A stretch of 64,000 nt of DNA, from assembly GCA_900767875.1 (NCBI GenBank), contig CAAGAT010000021.1:1-64000 (forward strand). The letters are read 5' to 3'. A program made the position numbers and the translations under genes. This document shows positions 49,604 through 58,198 of the stretch, piece by piece. The stretch comes from an uncultured Sutterella sp. (lineage in GTDB: Bacteria; Pseudomonadota; Gammaproteobacteria; Burkholderiales; Burkholderiaceae_F). How positions within the stretch are numbered: the stretch's first letter is position 1; every line of letters starts with the position of its first letter. The notes under the pieces are model-generated. The model was not told the DNA's origin, did not search any database, and was given only the letters and a program-made list of their open reading frames with translations.

Positions 49604-51520
49604 ATGCTCAGAATCAACCACCTTTCGATCGTGCGCGGCACGCGCACGCTCTACGACAACGTCAATCTGGTCGCCTCCGACGGCGAGCGCATCGCGCTCG
49701 TGGGGGAAAACGGCAGCGGCAAATCCTCGCTTTTTGCCGCCATTCTGGGCGAACTCAATCCGGAAAGCGGCTCCATCGACGTGCCCGAGTTGGTGAGCGA
49801 AGTCGCCCAGTCCGTCACCGAAACCGACCACGAGGCCCTGGCGTACGTGCTCGAAGGACACGCGCCCCTGACACAGGCCAAGCGCGAACGGCTGGACGCG
49901 GCCGACAGCGGCGACGACATGCGCATTGCCGCGGCCGAAGCGCATCTGGCCGAAGTCAACGAAGGCGCCGTGCGCGCCCAGGCCCTGACGATCATGAACG
50001 GTCTGGGGTTTGCCGCCGGTGACGAGACGCGCTGCGTCAAGGAGTTTTCGGGCGGCTGGCGCAATCGCCTGGCGCTGGCGCGCTGCCTCATTAATCCCGC
50101 ACAGCTCCTGCTCTTGGACGAGCCGACCAACCACCTCGATCTGGACAGCCTGATTTGGTTGGAAGCCTGGCTCAAGCGCCTCTCGTGCACCGTCGTCATC
50201 ATCAGCCACGACCGCGAGTTTCTCGATCGGGCCGTGCAGACAACCTGGGCGGTCGAAGACGGCACCATCAACCGCTACGGCGGCAACTACTCGTTCTACG
50301 AGATGCAGCGCGTGCAGAACCTGCGTCTGCAGGAAGCCAACCGTAAGGCCTACGAGCGAACGGCCTCGCACCTGAAAAGCTACATCGAGCGCTTCCGCTA
50401 CAAGGCCACCAAGGCCCGTCAGGCCCAATCGCGCATCAAGATGCTCGAGCGTCTTGAGGTGGTCGAGCCCGTGCGCGCCGCCTCGCAATGGCGCTTTGGT
50501 TTTGAGGAGCCCGAACGCATGCCCACGCAGCTCGTGACCCTCGAGGGTGTGGCCGCGGGCTATGGCGAAACGAAGATTTTGTCGGGCGTCAACCTTTGCA
50601 TCCGCTCGGGCGAGCGCATCGGCGTTTTGGGCGTCAACGGCGCGGGCAAATCCACCCTCATCAAGACGATCGTCGGGGAGCTCAAGCCCCTGGCCGGCTC
50701 CGTGCGCGAGGGCCAGGGCCTGCAGATCGGCTACTTTGCCCAGCACCAGCTCGAAGCCTTGGATGCCGACGAAACGCCCCTGCAGGTGATCAAGCGCAAA
50801 GCGCCGCTGGTGCGCGAGCAGCAGCTTCGCGACCACCTGGGCAAGTTCCGTTTTTCGGGCGAAAAGGTCGACACCAAGATCGGGGTGTTGTCGGGCGGCG
50901 AAAAGGCGCGCCTGGCCCTTTCGCTCATCGTTTGGGACAAGCCCAACCTCATCGTGCTCGACGAGCCGACCAACCACTTGGACATGGCCACGCGCGAGGC
51001 CCTGACGGTGGCCCTCTCGGACTTTGAAGGCACCCTTTTGTTGGTCTCGCACGACCGTCACCTGCTGCGCAGCGTCTGCGACAAGCTCCTCTTGGTGCAC
51101 GACGGCGCCGTGAGCGAATACGAGGGCGATCTGGACGACTACGCCGCCTTCGTGCTCGAGCAGCGCAAGCTCACGCAAAACGAAGCCAAGGCGGCCGCCG
51201 CCGCCCCGGCGGGTGCCGCCCAGGAAGCGGGCGTCAACCGCCGCGAGCAGCGAAAGCTCGAAGCGCAGGAGCGCGCCCGCATTGCGGCCCTCAAAAAGCC
51301 GCTCCTGGCCAAGCTCGCCCAAGTCGAAAAGGCCATGAACGCCTTAAGCGACGAGGTCAAGAGCCTGGACGCGCAGCTTTCCGACACGGCCTGGTACGAA
51401 AAGACCCCGGCCGAACAGCTCGCCGAGGTCACGCGGCGCCGCGGGGAAGCCGCGGGCGAACTCGAAGAGCTCGAAGCGCAGTGGCTTGAGATTTCCGAAG
51501 AGATCCAAGCCTGCGTCTAA
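49604..51520 (+). CDS. ABC-F family ATPase, YheS-like
   Basis: Soluble protein with two ABC domains and no membrane part (638 aa); ABC-F proteins bind the ribosomal E site and ease stalled translation. Domain 1: Walker A GENGSGKSS near residue 36, FSGGWRNRLALARCL and LLLLDEPTNHLDLDSL near 166. The linker between has KSYIERFRYKATKARQAQSRIKMLE, typical of YheS. Domain 2: GVNGAGKST near 345, LSGGEKARLALSL and LIVLDEPTNHLDMATREAL. The C terminus is a charged helical tail (about 530-638) with an Ala-rich stretch. ATG 49604 suits the family start LRINHLSI. Confidence 0.92.
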   Translation: MLRINHLSIVRGTRTLYDNVNLVASDGERIALVGENGSGKSSLFAAILGELNPESGSIDVPELVSEVAQSVTETDHEALAYVLEGHAPLTQAKRERLDAADSGDDMRIAAAEAHLAEVNEGAVRAQALTIMNGLGFAAGDETRCVKEFSGGWRNRLALARCLINPAQLLLLDEPTNHLDLDSLIWLEAWLKRLSCTVVIISHDREFLDRAVQTTWAVEDGTINRYGGNYSFYEMQRVQNLRLQEANRKAYERTASHLKSYIERFRYKATKARQAQSRIKMLERLEVVEPVRAASQWRFGFEEPERMPTQLVTLEGVAAGYGETKILSGVNLCIRSGERIGVLGVNGAGKSTLIKTIVGELKPLAGSVREGQGLQIGYFAQHQLEALDADETPLQVIKRKAPLVREQQLRDHLGKFRFSGEKVDTKIGVLSGGEKARLALSLIVWDKPNLIVLDEPTNHLDMATREALTVALSDFEGTLLLVSHDRHLLRSVCDKLLLVHDGAVSEYEGDLDDYAAFVLEQRKLTQNEAKAAAAAPAGAAQEAGVNRREQRKLEAQERARIAALKKPLLAKLAQVEKAMNALSDEVKSLDAQLSDTAWYEKTPAEQLAEVTRRRGEAAGELEELEAQWLEISEEIQACV

Positions 51521-51549
51521 GGCTCTCCTGCCTTCAGCCCGCTTGGGAC

Positions 51550-51584
51550 AAAAGAGCACGCCTCTTGCCGACCGGTGCGCTTTT
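51550..51584. terminator. Terminator between the ABC-F gene and the response regulator
   Basis: AAAAGAGCAC (51550-51559) and GTGCGCTTTT (51575-51584) pair with one mismatch, with A- and T-tracts on both sides, between convergent genes. Confidence 0.6.
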
Positions 51585-51590
51585 GCTTTT

Positions 51591-52217
51591 CTAGTGAATG
51601 CCGGCGCTGCGCAGGATGTTCTTGAGAGGCTCGGGGCCGGTGACCGAGAGCTTTTTGAGGGCATGGGCGCGGTGCAGTTCGGCCGTGCGCGGCGAAATAC
51701 CCAATCGCTCGCCGATCGTGCGGCTCACCAGGCCCTGGGCCACGAGCTTGGCCACTTCGAGCTCGCGCTCGGTGAGCGTGGCCACCAAGGCGGCCGCCGC
51801 CTCGTCGCTCACCTGTCCCTCGGCCTTCATCACGCTGTCGGAGGCGGCGCGAATGACCGAGCGCACCAGCCGCTGCTCGTCCACGGGCTTTTGTACGAAG
51901 TCGTAGGCCCCGTTGAGGATCGTCTGCACGGCCATGTCGATGTCGCCGTGGCCGGAAATGAAGATCACGGGCAGATTGGACTTGCGCTCGTTGAGCATGC
52001 GCTGACAATCCAGGCCCGACAGTTCGGGCATGCGCACGTCGAGCACCAGGCAGCCCGGCACCGAGGGGCGGTCCTCGGCAAAAAAGCGCTTGGCCTGCGT
52101 GTAGACGGCCACCTTCCAGCCGTCCAGCTCGAGGTAAAGCTTTAAGGCTTCGCCCAAAGCCTCATCGTCGTCGAGAATGCGCACGAGCGCCTTTTGCTTG
52201 ATGTCGTCAAGTTGCAT
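51591..52217 (-). CDS. LuxR/FixJ-type response regulator (TtrR-like)
   Basis: Two-component response regulator (208 aa). Receiver domain 10-125: acidic pocket ILDDDEA near 14-20, phosphoacceptor Asp60 in LVLDVRMPE and Lys110 in VQKPVDE. The output domain is a LuxR-type helix-turn-helix (about 148-205): LTERELEVAKLVAQGLVSRTIGERLGISPRTAELHRAHALKKL. This is the FixJ/TtrR architecture. The start overlaps the last 11 bases of the sensor kinase, so the two are one translationally coupled unit. The target genes are not visible; no reductase operon lies next to it. Confidence 0.9.
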   Translation of the reverse strand: MQLDDIKQKALVRILDDDEALGEALKLYLELDGWKVAVYTQAKRFFAEDRPSVPGCLVLDVRMPELSGLDCQRMLNERKSNLPVIFISGHGDIDMAVQTILNGAYDFVQKPVDEQRLVRSVIRAASDSVMKAEGQVSDEAAAALVATLTERELEVAKLVAQGLVSRTIGERLGISPRTAELHRAHALKKLSVTGPEPLKNILRSAGIH

Positions 52218-54147
52218 GTTTCTCTCGCGTTAGGGTGTCGGTGATCGGTGCCGCGGGGGTGCCCGTGTCGGTTTTGTGCGCGGCCTTGACGTCCGTGTCG
52301 ATATCAATGACGGCCGACAGGCCCCGCGTCATGTTGCGCACAAAGTGCAGCCGCGCGCCGTGCGACTCAACGATGCCGCGCACGATCTGCAATCCCAGCC
52401 CCAGGCCCTCGCTTTTAACGCTCATCAGAGGCTGCGTCAGGCGTGCAAAATCCTCGTCCTCCAGGGACTGCCCGTTGTCGGCCACAATCAGGCGCGCCTT
52501 GTCGATGGCGGGAAGCTCCAGGGATACGCGCACCGTCGGGCGTTCGACGTGCTGACAGGCCTCACAGGCGTTTTTGACGAGGTTGTGCACCACCAGTTCC
52601 CACTCGAGCGGATTGGCATCGAAATAAAAGCTCTGATCGGCGTCCACGAGGATTGCGACGTTGGGGTAGCGCCCGGTGCTCTTAAAGCCGGCCACGGCTT
52701 GGTTGAGGATGGTTTTAAGGTCCGTGGACTGGCGCTGTGTGGCCCCGCTCTTGGCGTAGGTGCGCACGTTGTCGATGATTTGGTTGGCGCGCACAATCTG
52801 CGCCTCTATCTTTTCCAGAACGCTCGTCAAAAGCGACTTGTCGGGGTGCTCGCGCGTGAGAATCTTGCGCGCGCTTTTGCTGAAAAGCAGCGCCGCGCTC
52901 ATGGGCTGGCGCAGTTCATGGGCGATCATCGAGGAGAGCTGCCCAACGATGCCGCTTTTTTGCATCCGCTCGATTCTCTCCTGCGTCTCGTTGGCCTGCG
53001 CCTTGAGTTCCTTTTCGCGCTCAAGGGCCTGTCTGAGCTCCTTGGTGCGCACGGCCACAAGCCCCGTCACACGCACCGAGTGCAGGATCCAAGCCGCCAG
53101 GAACACCAAGAAAGCAATGATGGCGTTGCCGTATTCGCTCCAGACGCGCGAAAAGGTCCAGTTGCGAATCCACTCGTAGGGACCGAGCCGTAGGGTGCGG
53201 TAGAGCTCGTCGACCGAGCGGTAGTCCGTGCCCACGGTCCAGTAGTGGCCGTCGGCGGTGGGCGCCATCGAAAAGGCCGAGTACACGACGGCCTTGGTGA
53301 TCGCCGGGGGCGAAGCCGGGGCCGAGGCCAGAACCCAGGAGGGATACTGCTCGGTCGAGCGCAGGCACACGCCGCGCCGCTTCTCCTCGGGCGTGCGCTC
53401 GCGCGGCTCGATCGCGCGGTACATGTCCTTTTGCTCGGGGTGCTTTTCGAGGTACTCCTCAAGCCAGCATTGACGCAACACGGCCACGTCGACCTTGCCC
53501 TCGCGCATCATGTTAAAGCCGGTCTGCAGCCGATTGTCCGGCCCCACGAACGCCACGGAACTGAAAAAGTTTTCAATGTCGTAGCCGCGTCGGGCCACCT
53601 CGCCCATGGGAATGAGGTACCCGGTAAAGCCCGAAGCGCTCGAAGCGGTGGCCGAGCGGCCGCGCATGTCGGCAAAGGTTTGGATGTCCGAGTCGCGGCG
53701 CACGACAAAAAGCGAGCCGTCTGCGTGGTTGGGATCGGGATAGGCGTCGCTTGCCAGGGAGGCCACCGCCACGGCCCCGTCGGGCACGACGCGCCAGTAA
53801 AAGCCCGCGCTCGACAGGAAAATGTCGACTTCGCCCGCGCTAATCGCCTCTTTGAGCTCGAGCATCGGGTACTCGCGCACCCGCACGTTTTCTTCGCCGA
53901 AGGCTTTTTGCAGGGCATCGACCGTGGCCTCGACCACCGCCTCGTTGGGCGAGGGCCGCGTAAAGGCCACGATCCCAAAGTGGATCGGACGGGGCAGCTC
54001 GACGGCTTCGGCATAGGTGCCCGTCTGCAGATTCAAGCGGGCGGCCAGATCGAGCACCACCCCCTCGGGGGCGGCCTTGCCGTGGGCGCTCGGCAGCGCG
54101 GCGGCAAGAACGGCGCTCAGAGCCAAAGCGATCTTGAAGCGGGACAT
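52207..54147 (-). CDS. Sensor histidine kinase with periplasmic PhnD-like domain (TtrS-like)
   Basis: Membrane histidine kinase (646 aa). A signal peptide (residues 1-25, ending PSAHGKA) leads to a periplasmic substrate-binding-like domain of the PhnD/TtrS type (about 45-320, with IHFGIVAFTRPSPNEAV and VDIFLSSAGFYWRV). A membrane helix follows near 345-365, then a coiled segment and the HisKA domain with His410 in MIAHELRQP. The ATP-binding domain has N box HNLVKNACEAC, G1 VADNGQS and G2 GLGLGLQIV. TtrS proteins sense tetrathionate or related electron acceptors; the ligand here is unknown. Cysteines are few in the sensor. ATG 54147 fits the signal peptide. Confidence 0.88.
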   Translation of the reverse strand: MSRFKIALALSAVLAAALPSAHGKAAPEGVVLDLAARLNLQTGTYAEAVELPRPIHFGIVAFTRPSPNEAVVEATVDALQKAFGEENVRVREYPMLELKEAISAGEVDIFLSSAGFYWRVVPDGAVAVASLASDAYPDPNHADGSLFVVRRDSDIQTFADMRGRSATASSASGFTGYLIPMGEVARRGYDIENFFSSVAFVGPDNRLQTGFNMMREGKVDVAVLRQCWLEEYLEKHPEQKDMYRAIEPRERTPEEKRRGVCLRSTEQYPSWVLASAPASPPAITKAVVYSAFSMAPTADGHYWTVGTDYRSVDELYRTLRLGPYEWIRNWTFSRVWSEYGNAIIAFLVFLAAWILHSVRVTGLVAVRTKELRQALEREKELKAQANETQERIERMQKSGIVGQLSSMIAHELRQPMSAALLFSKSARKILTREHPDKSLLTSVLEKIEAQIVRANQIIDNVRTYAKSGATQRQSTDLKTILNQAVAGFKSTGRYPNVAILVDADQSFYFDANPLEWELVVHNLVKNACEACQHVERPTVRVSLELPAIDKARLIVADNGQSLEDEDFARLTQPLMSVKSEGLGLGLQIVRGIVESHGARLHFVRNMTRGLSAVIDIDTDVKAAHKTDTGTPAAPITDTLTREKHAT

Positions 54148-54211
54148 GATGCGGGAAAAAGAAAAAACGTGGGCCAACGGAGGTATTTTGCCCAATGCGC
54201 GGGCAAAAGGA

Positions 54212-54260
54212 GAAGAAAAAACCCGGATACGTCAAGCCCCGCACGGGGCGGGGCTTGACG
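54212..54260 (-). terminator. Terminator after cstA
   Basis: A 13-bp perfect inverted repeat, CGTCAAGCCCCGC (54230-54242) with GCGGGGCTTGACG (54248-54260) and a 5-nt loop. On the minus strand GTATCCGGG and then TTTTTTC follow. It separates cstA from the sensor kinase. Confidence 0.8.
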
Positions 54261-54288
54261 GTTGCTCTAAGTTAAGCGGACAGTCGGC

Positions 54289-56121
54289 TTATTCCTCGAC
54301 CACCTGCTTGCACACGACGCCGTAGGAGTCGTGCGTGAGCGTCTTCATGTTGATCAGAGCAATCCAGCGGCGGATCGTTCCCACGATCACGAAGGCCATC
54401 AGCAGCATGATGAGGACCGACAGGACCGCCAGCAGCGTTTGACCGTTGGGCAGGTACTGGTAGAGCACCAGCCAAATGGCCGCCCAGAACGTGATGCCGG
54501 TCATGAGCACCCCAGGCACGCCCGTCATCCAGGCGTACTTGCCCTTGTTAAGGCGCAGCAGCACAGTGGTACCGATGAGTAGCGTCACCGAGGCGAGCAG
54601 CTGATTGCTGATACCGAAGAGCGGCCAGATGCTCGAGATGTCGCCCGAGTACACCAGGTAACCCCAGGAGCCCGTAAAGAGCACGCTCGTAATGATCAGA
54701 CCGGGCAGCCAGTTCTTGTCGTTGAACTTGGGCCAAATGTAGCGGCCGATCATTTCCTGCAGGAAGAAGCGGCCCACGCGGGTGCCCGCATCCACGGCCG
54801 TCAGAATGAAGACTGCTTCGAACATGATGGCGAAGTGATACCAGTAGGCCATCAGCTCTTCCATCCAGGGGATGCGCGAGAAGATGTAGGCCATACCGAC
54901 GGCCAGCGACACGGAGCCGCCCGGACGGTGCGCCAGGTTTTCCTGCACTTCGGCTTCGAGCATGGGCAGGTTCTGAACCTGCATGCCCAGTTCGGCGAAC
55001 TTGTCGGCCGAGGCGTTGATCGCAAAATAGTCGGCGGGCACGAGCACGCAGGCGGCCACCAGAGCCATCACGGCCACGAAGCCTTCCGTGAGCATGGCGC
55101 CGTAGCCGACGAAGAGCACGTCCTTTTCATTGCCGATCATCTTGGGCGTGGTGCCCGTGCCGATCGTGGCGTGGAAACCGGACAAGGCACCGCAGGCGAT
55201 CGTGATGAAGATGAACGGGATCACCGGGCCGCCCACGATCGGGCCGCCGCCGTTGATGAATTCGGTGATGGCGGGCATCTTGAAGTCGGGCATCACAAAG
55301 AGAATGCCCAGAGCCAGAGCCCCGATCGTGCCGATCTTGAGGAACGTCGAGAGGTAATCGCGCGGCAGCAGCAGCAGCCACACCGGAAGCACGGAAGCAA
55401 AGAACCCGTACACCGGGATCAGGATCGACATCGTCTTGCGGTCGATGTCGAGGAACCCGAAGTATTCGGGATGCGCGGCAACCCAGGGACCCGAGAGGAT
55501 GCACAGGAAAAGGAGCACGACACCGAGGAGCGTGGCGCCCAACACGTCGCCCTTGCGCCAGATCTGCAGGTACAGACCCATGATGATGGCGATCGGGATC
55601 GTGGCCACGACCGTGTAGGTCGACCACAGCGAATCGTGCATGGCGTTGACGCAGGCAATCGAAAGACCCGCGAGGGTCAGAATCAGAATCGCCAGCACCG
55701 CCCAGGAGGCCACGAAACCGGTCGTCGGATCGATTTCACGGCTGGCGATGTACGCCAAGGAGCGTCCCTTGTGGCGCACGGACACGAAGAGCACGACCAT
55801 GTCGTGCACGCCGCCCGCGAGAACGGCGCCGATCAGAATCCACAGCAGGCCGGGCAGATAGCCGAACTGCGCGGCAAGCACGGGCCCGAGCAGGGGACCG
55901 GCCGCGGCAATGGCGGCGAAGTGATGGCCGAAGAGCACGTACTTATCGGTCTTGACATAGTCCTGACCGTCGGCGTACTTCACGGCGGGGGTGACGCGGT
56001 TGGCGTCAACGTTGAGCACCTTGGCGGCGATGAATAGGCCGTAGAAACGGTAGCCGATCGCGAACACACACAGTGCCGCGAAGATCACCGTTACGGCATT
56101 GATACCGTCGAGCGACGACAT
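54289..56121 (-). CDS. cstA: CstA-family transporter
   Basis: Large inner-membrane protein (610 aa, about 16 helices) of the CstA/BtsT family, associated with peptide or pyruvate uptake during carbon starvation; substrate not settled here. Family blocks: VFGHHFAAIAAAGPLLGPVLAAQFGYLPGLLWILIGAVLAGGVHDM near residues 70-115 (seen as separate conserved pieces FGHHFAAIAGA-like and GAVHD-like), GFHATIGTGTTPKMI near 310, TAVDAGTRVGRFFLQE near 440 and LFGISNQLLASVTLL near 500. ATG 56121 follows GAAAGGAGCTTTC, a strong ribosome site. A rich upstream region holds two inverted repeats. Length is below E. coli CstA (701). Confidence 0.92.
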   Translation of the reverse strand: MSSLDGINAVTVIFAALCVFAIGYRFYGLFIAAKVLNVDANRVTPAVKYADGQDYVKTDKYVLFGHHFAAIAAAGPLLGPVLAAQFGYLPGLLWILIGAVLAGGVHDMVVLFVSVRHKGRSLAYIASREIDPTTGFVASWAVLAILILTLAGLSIACVNAMHDSLWSTYTVVATIPIAIIMGLYLQIWRKGDVLGATLLGVVLLFLCILSGPWVAAHPEYFGFLDIDRKTMSILIPVYGFFASVLPVWLLLLPRDYLSTFLKIGTIGALALGILFVMPDFKMPAITEFINGGGPIVGGPVIPFIFITIACGALSGFHATIGTGTTPKMIGNEKDVLFVGYGAMLTEGFVAVMALVAACVLVPADYFAINASADKFAELGMQVQNLPMLEAEVQENLAHRPGGSVSLAVGMAYIFSRIPWMEELMAYWYHFAIMFEAVFILTAVDAGTRVGRFFLQEMIGRYIWPKFNDKNWLPGLIITSVLFTGSWGYLVYSGDISSIWPLFGISNQLLASVTLLIGTTVLLRLNKGKYAWMTGVPGVLMTGITFWAAIWLVLYQYLPNGQTLLAVLSVLIMLLMAFVIVGTIRRWIALINMKTLTHDSYGVVCKQVVEE

Positions 56122-56381
56122 GAAAGCTCCTTTCTTTGGGAAAAATGGTCTATGGCTCACTCCGCCGAGGGGTGCGGAGAAAAGTCAATAGCACCCTTGG
56201 AGTAGGGTGCAATTAGTCTTCAGTTTATGTGGGAGCTTTGTGAAATAATCATTTATAAGTCAGTGATTACCCTAGTATCTTTTAAAAAGTAATGACGTTT
56301 GTGAAAACCCTGGCGTCCCTTCCCCCGCTACCCTGTCAGACGTTTGTCTGAGATGGCGCTTTTGGGCCTCGCGGCGGACGC
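56122..56381 (-). promoter_or_regulatory. cstA upstream region with two inverted repeats
   Basis: This 260-bp gene-free stretch holds the AT-rich control region of cstA. GCACCCT-TGGAGT-AGGGTGC (56191-56210) is a 7-bp perfect inverted repeat in the probable leader. TAATCA-N12-TGATTA (56246-56269) spans a TATAAA-like -10 on the minus strand. Both are operator-sized. A TGTGA-like half site at 56239-56243 lacks a convincing partner. I see no gene here. Confidence 0.45.
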
Positions 56382-56445
56382 AAAAAAGCCGGCCCCGAAA
56401 GATCTCCCCGCCGCTTAGGCGGAAATGGCTTTCAAGTGCCGGCTT
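56382..56445 (-). terminator. Terminator after the psd-pssA-FAH genes
   Basis: On the minus strand AAGCCGGC (56445-56438) pairs with GCCGGCTT (56393-56386), enclosing an inner CCGCC/GGCGG hairpin, followed by six T. Confidence 0.65.
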
Positions 56446-56466
56446 GGTGTGCGATCTCTTGGCGCG

Positions 56467-57171
56467 TTAAACGAGCTTGAACTCGATCATGCCGATGCCG
56501 TTGCAGCCGGCGCGCACCACGTCGCCCTTTTCGATCTTGGCCACGCCCGAGGGGCTGCCCGTAAAGACGAGGTCACCGGGCTTGAGTTCCCAATAGGTCG
56601 AGATCTCGGCGAGCACCTGCGCGGGCGACCAGATCATGCTCTTGGTGCTGCCCTTCTGGCGGCATTCGTTGTTGACGTAGAGCCACAGTTCCGAATCCTT
56701 GGGATCGAGCACGCGTCCCTTGGGCACCAAATGCGAGACGGGGCCGGAAAAGTCAAAGCTCTTGGCCGTGGTCCAGGGGAACCCCTTGGCCTTGGCGGCG
56801 GCCTGCAGGTCGCGGCGCGTCAGATCCACGCCCACAGCCCAGCCCCAGATGCACTCCTGCGCCTCGTCAGCCGTCAGATTCTTGCCGCCGCGGCCCACGG
56901 CCACCACGAGCTCGACCTCGTGCTGCAGGTTTTCGGTGCGCTGCGGGAAAGGCACCTGCGCCGTCACCCCCGCGTCGATCGGGAAGATGGCGTCTGCGGG
57001 TTTCATGAAAAAGCAGGGCGTGGTGTTGCCCGTGCCGCCCATTTCCTTGTCGTGCTCGGCGTAGTTGCGGCCGACGCAGTAGACGCGGTTGACGGGAAAG
57101 TATTCGTTCTTGGCACCGGCCAGCGGCACGACGGCCTGGGCGGGGGGAGCAAAGATAAACATGTCGGTCAC
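56467..57171 (-). CDS. Fumarylacetoacetate hydrolase (FAH) family protein
   Basis: FAH-fold metal enzyme (234 aa), probably a hydrolase or decarboxylase acting on a dicarbonyl acid such as fumarylpyruvate or oxaloacetate; the substrate cannot be told. The metal-site pattern is seen as NLQHEVELVVAVG (two Glu, near residue 85) and WGWAVGVDLTRRDLQ (Asp, near 118). VNRVYCVGRNYAEHDKEMG (28-46) is the typical N terminus and GDLVFTGSPSGVAKIEKGD near 200 the C-terminal signature. ATG 57171 or 57162. It begins 10 bp after pssA, so it is in that transcript, with no evident metabolic link. Confidence 0.85.
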   Translation of the reverse strand: MTDMFIFAPPAQAVVPLAGAKNEYFPVNRVYCVGRNYAEHDKEMGGTGNTTPCFFMKPADAIFPIDAGVTAQVPFPQRTENLQHEVELVVAVGRGGKNLTADEAQECIWGWAVGVDLTRRDLQAAAKAKGFPWTTAKSFDFSGPVSHLVPKGRVLDPKDSELWLYVNNECRQKGSTKSMIWSPAQVLAEISTYWELKPGDLVFTGSPSGVAKIEKGDVVRAGCNGIGMIEFKLV

Positions 57172-57181
57172 TCCTGTCGCG

Positions 57182-58075
57182 TTAGGCGCTCGGGCCCTTG
57201 TCGTCGGTCTTTGTTACTTCCGTCTGGTCGGCTTGGGCCGGAACCTCTTCGGCGGGCGCGTATTCGCCCGGCAGCACCGGATTGGGCTTGTCGTTGATAA
57301 AGAGCCAGAGCTGATAGACGTAGCCGCTTAGCGCGTACAGGCAGAAGATCGTGAAGATCGCCATCGAGGGATTGCTCGAAATGACGATGAAAACCAGCGA
57401 GCCGATCACGATCGCCATAAAGGGGGCGTTCTTAAGCGACAGACCGGCCTTGCCCGAGTAGAACGGGGCGTTGCACACCATCGTCAGACCCGAGTAGAGC
57501 GTCAGCACAAAGGCAAACCAAGGCAGACCGGGCTCGAGGAAGGCGGGCAGCTTGTTTTGCACCGCCAGCCACACGAAGCCTGCGATGAGCGCGGCGGCCG
57601 CCGGGCTCGGCAGCCCCTGGAAAAAGCGCTTGTCCACCACGCCGATGTTGCAGTTAAAGCGCGCCAAGCGAATGCCCGCGCACAGGCAGTAGATGAAGGC
57701 GGCGGCCCAGCCCAGTCCCCCGAGGCTAAAGAGGGAAAACTTGTACATCACCAGAGCGGGCGCCACGCCGAAGGCGGTCATGTCGGCGATCGAGTCGAAC
57801 TGCTCGCCGAATTCGCTTTGCGTGTGCGTCAGGCGCGCCACGCGGCCGTCCATGCCGTCAAAGAGCATGCTCAGCAAAATCATGAGCGCGGACAGACCGA
57901 AGTTGCTGTCCATGGCCTGCACGATCGCGATGAAGGCGCAGAAAAGCGAAGCGGTGGTGAAAAGGTTGGGCAGAACAAAGAGGCCGCGGCAGCGGACCTT
58001 GGTCACCTTCTTGCGACCGACCTCAATGATGCGTTGTCGGACCGGACGACGGCGCCGAATTCTTTCAACAGCCAT
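57182..58075 (-). CDS. pssA: CDP-diacylglycerol-serine O-phosphatidyltransferase
   Basis: Integral-membrane phosphatidylserine synthase (297 aa, PssA type II). The CDP-alcohol phosphotransferase motif reads FDGMDGRVAR...FGEQFDSIADM near residues 72-100. About eight helices follow. The first 30 residues are very basic (MAVERIRRRRPVRQR) and cytoplasmic. The last 30 residues form an acidic tail rich in Pro, Ala and Glu (EYAPAEEVPAQADQTEV), beyond the usual end. It lies downstream of psd, the decarboxylase for its product, making a phosphatidylethanolamine pair. Confidence 0.94.
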   Translation of the reverse strand: MAVERIRRRRPVRQRIIEVGRKKVTKVRCRGLFVLPNLFTTASLFCAFIAIVQAMDSNFGLSALMILLSMLFDGMDGRVARLTHTQSEFGEQFDSIADMTAFGVAPALVMYKFSLFSLGGLGWAAAFIYCLCAGIRLARFNCNIGVVDKRFFQGLPSPAAAALIAGFVWLAVQNKLPAFLEPGLPWFAFVLTLYSGLTMVCNAPFYSGKAGLSLKNAPFMAIVIGSLVFIVISSNPSMAIFTIFCLYALSGYVYQLWLFINDKPNPVLPGEYAPAEEVPAQADQTEVTKTDDKGPSA

Positions 58076-58198
58076 AGGATGTTTCGTCTCTGAATGAAAT
58101 GTGTCAGGCGCGGGGCCTTGTTGAGGAAAAGCCCGCAGCCAGTCGGAATTTGCATTCTATCTTCGTGCGGGCTTTGCGGTGTGAGCGGCTGTAACCGA

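Noticed and set aside
56230..56260. A Crp site upstream of cstA
   Set aside because: A TGTGA-like half is present but the opposite half does not match; evidence too weak to call.
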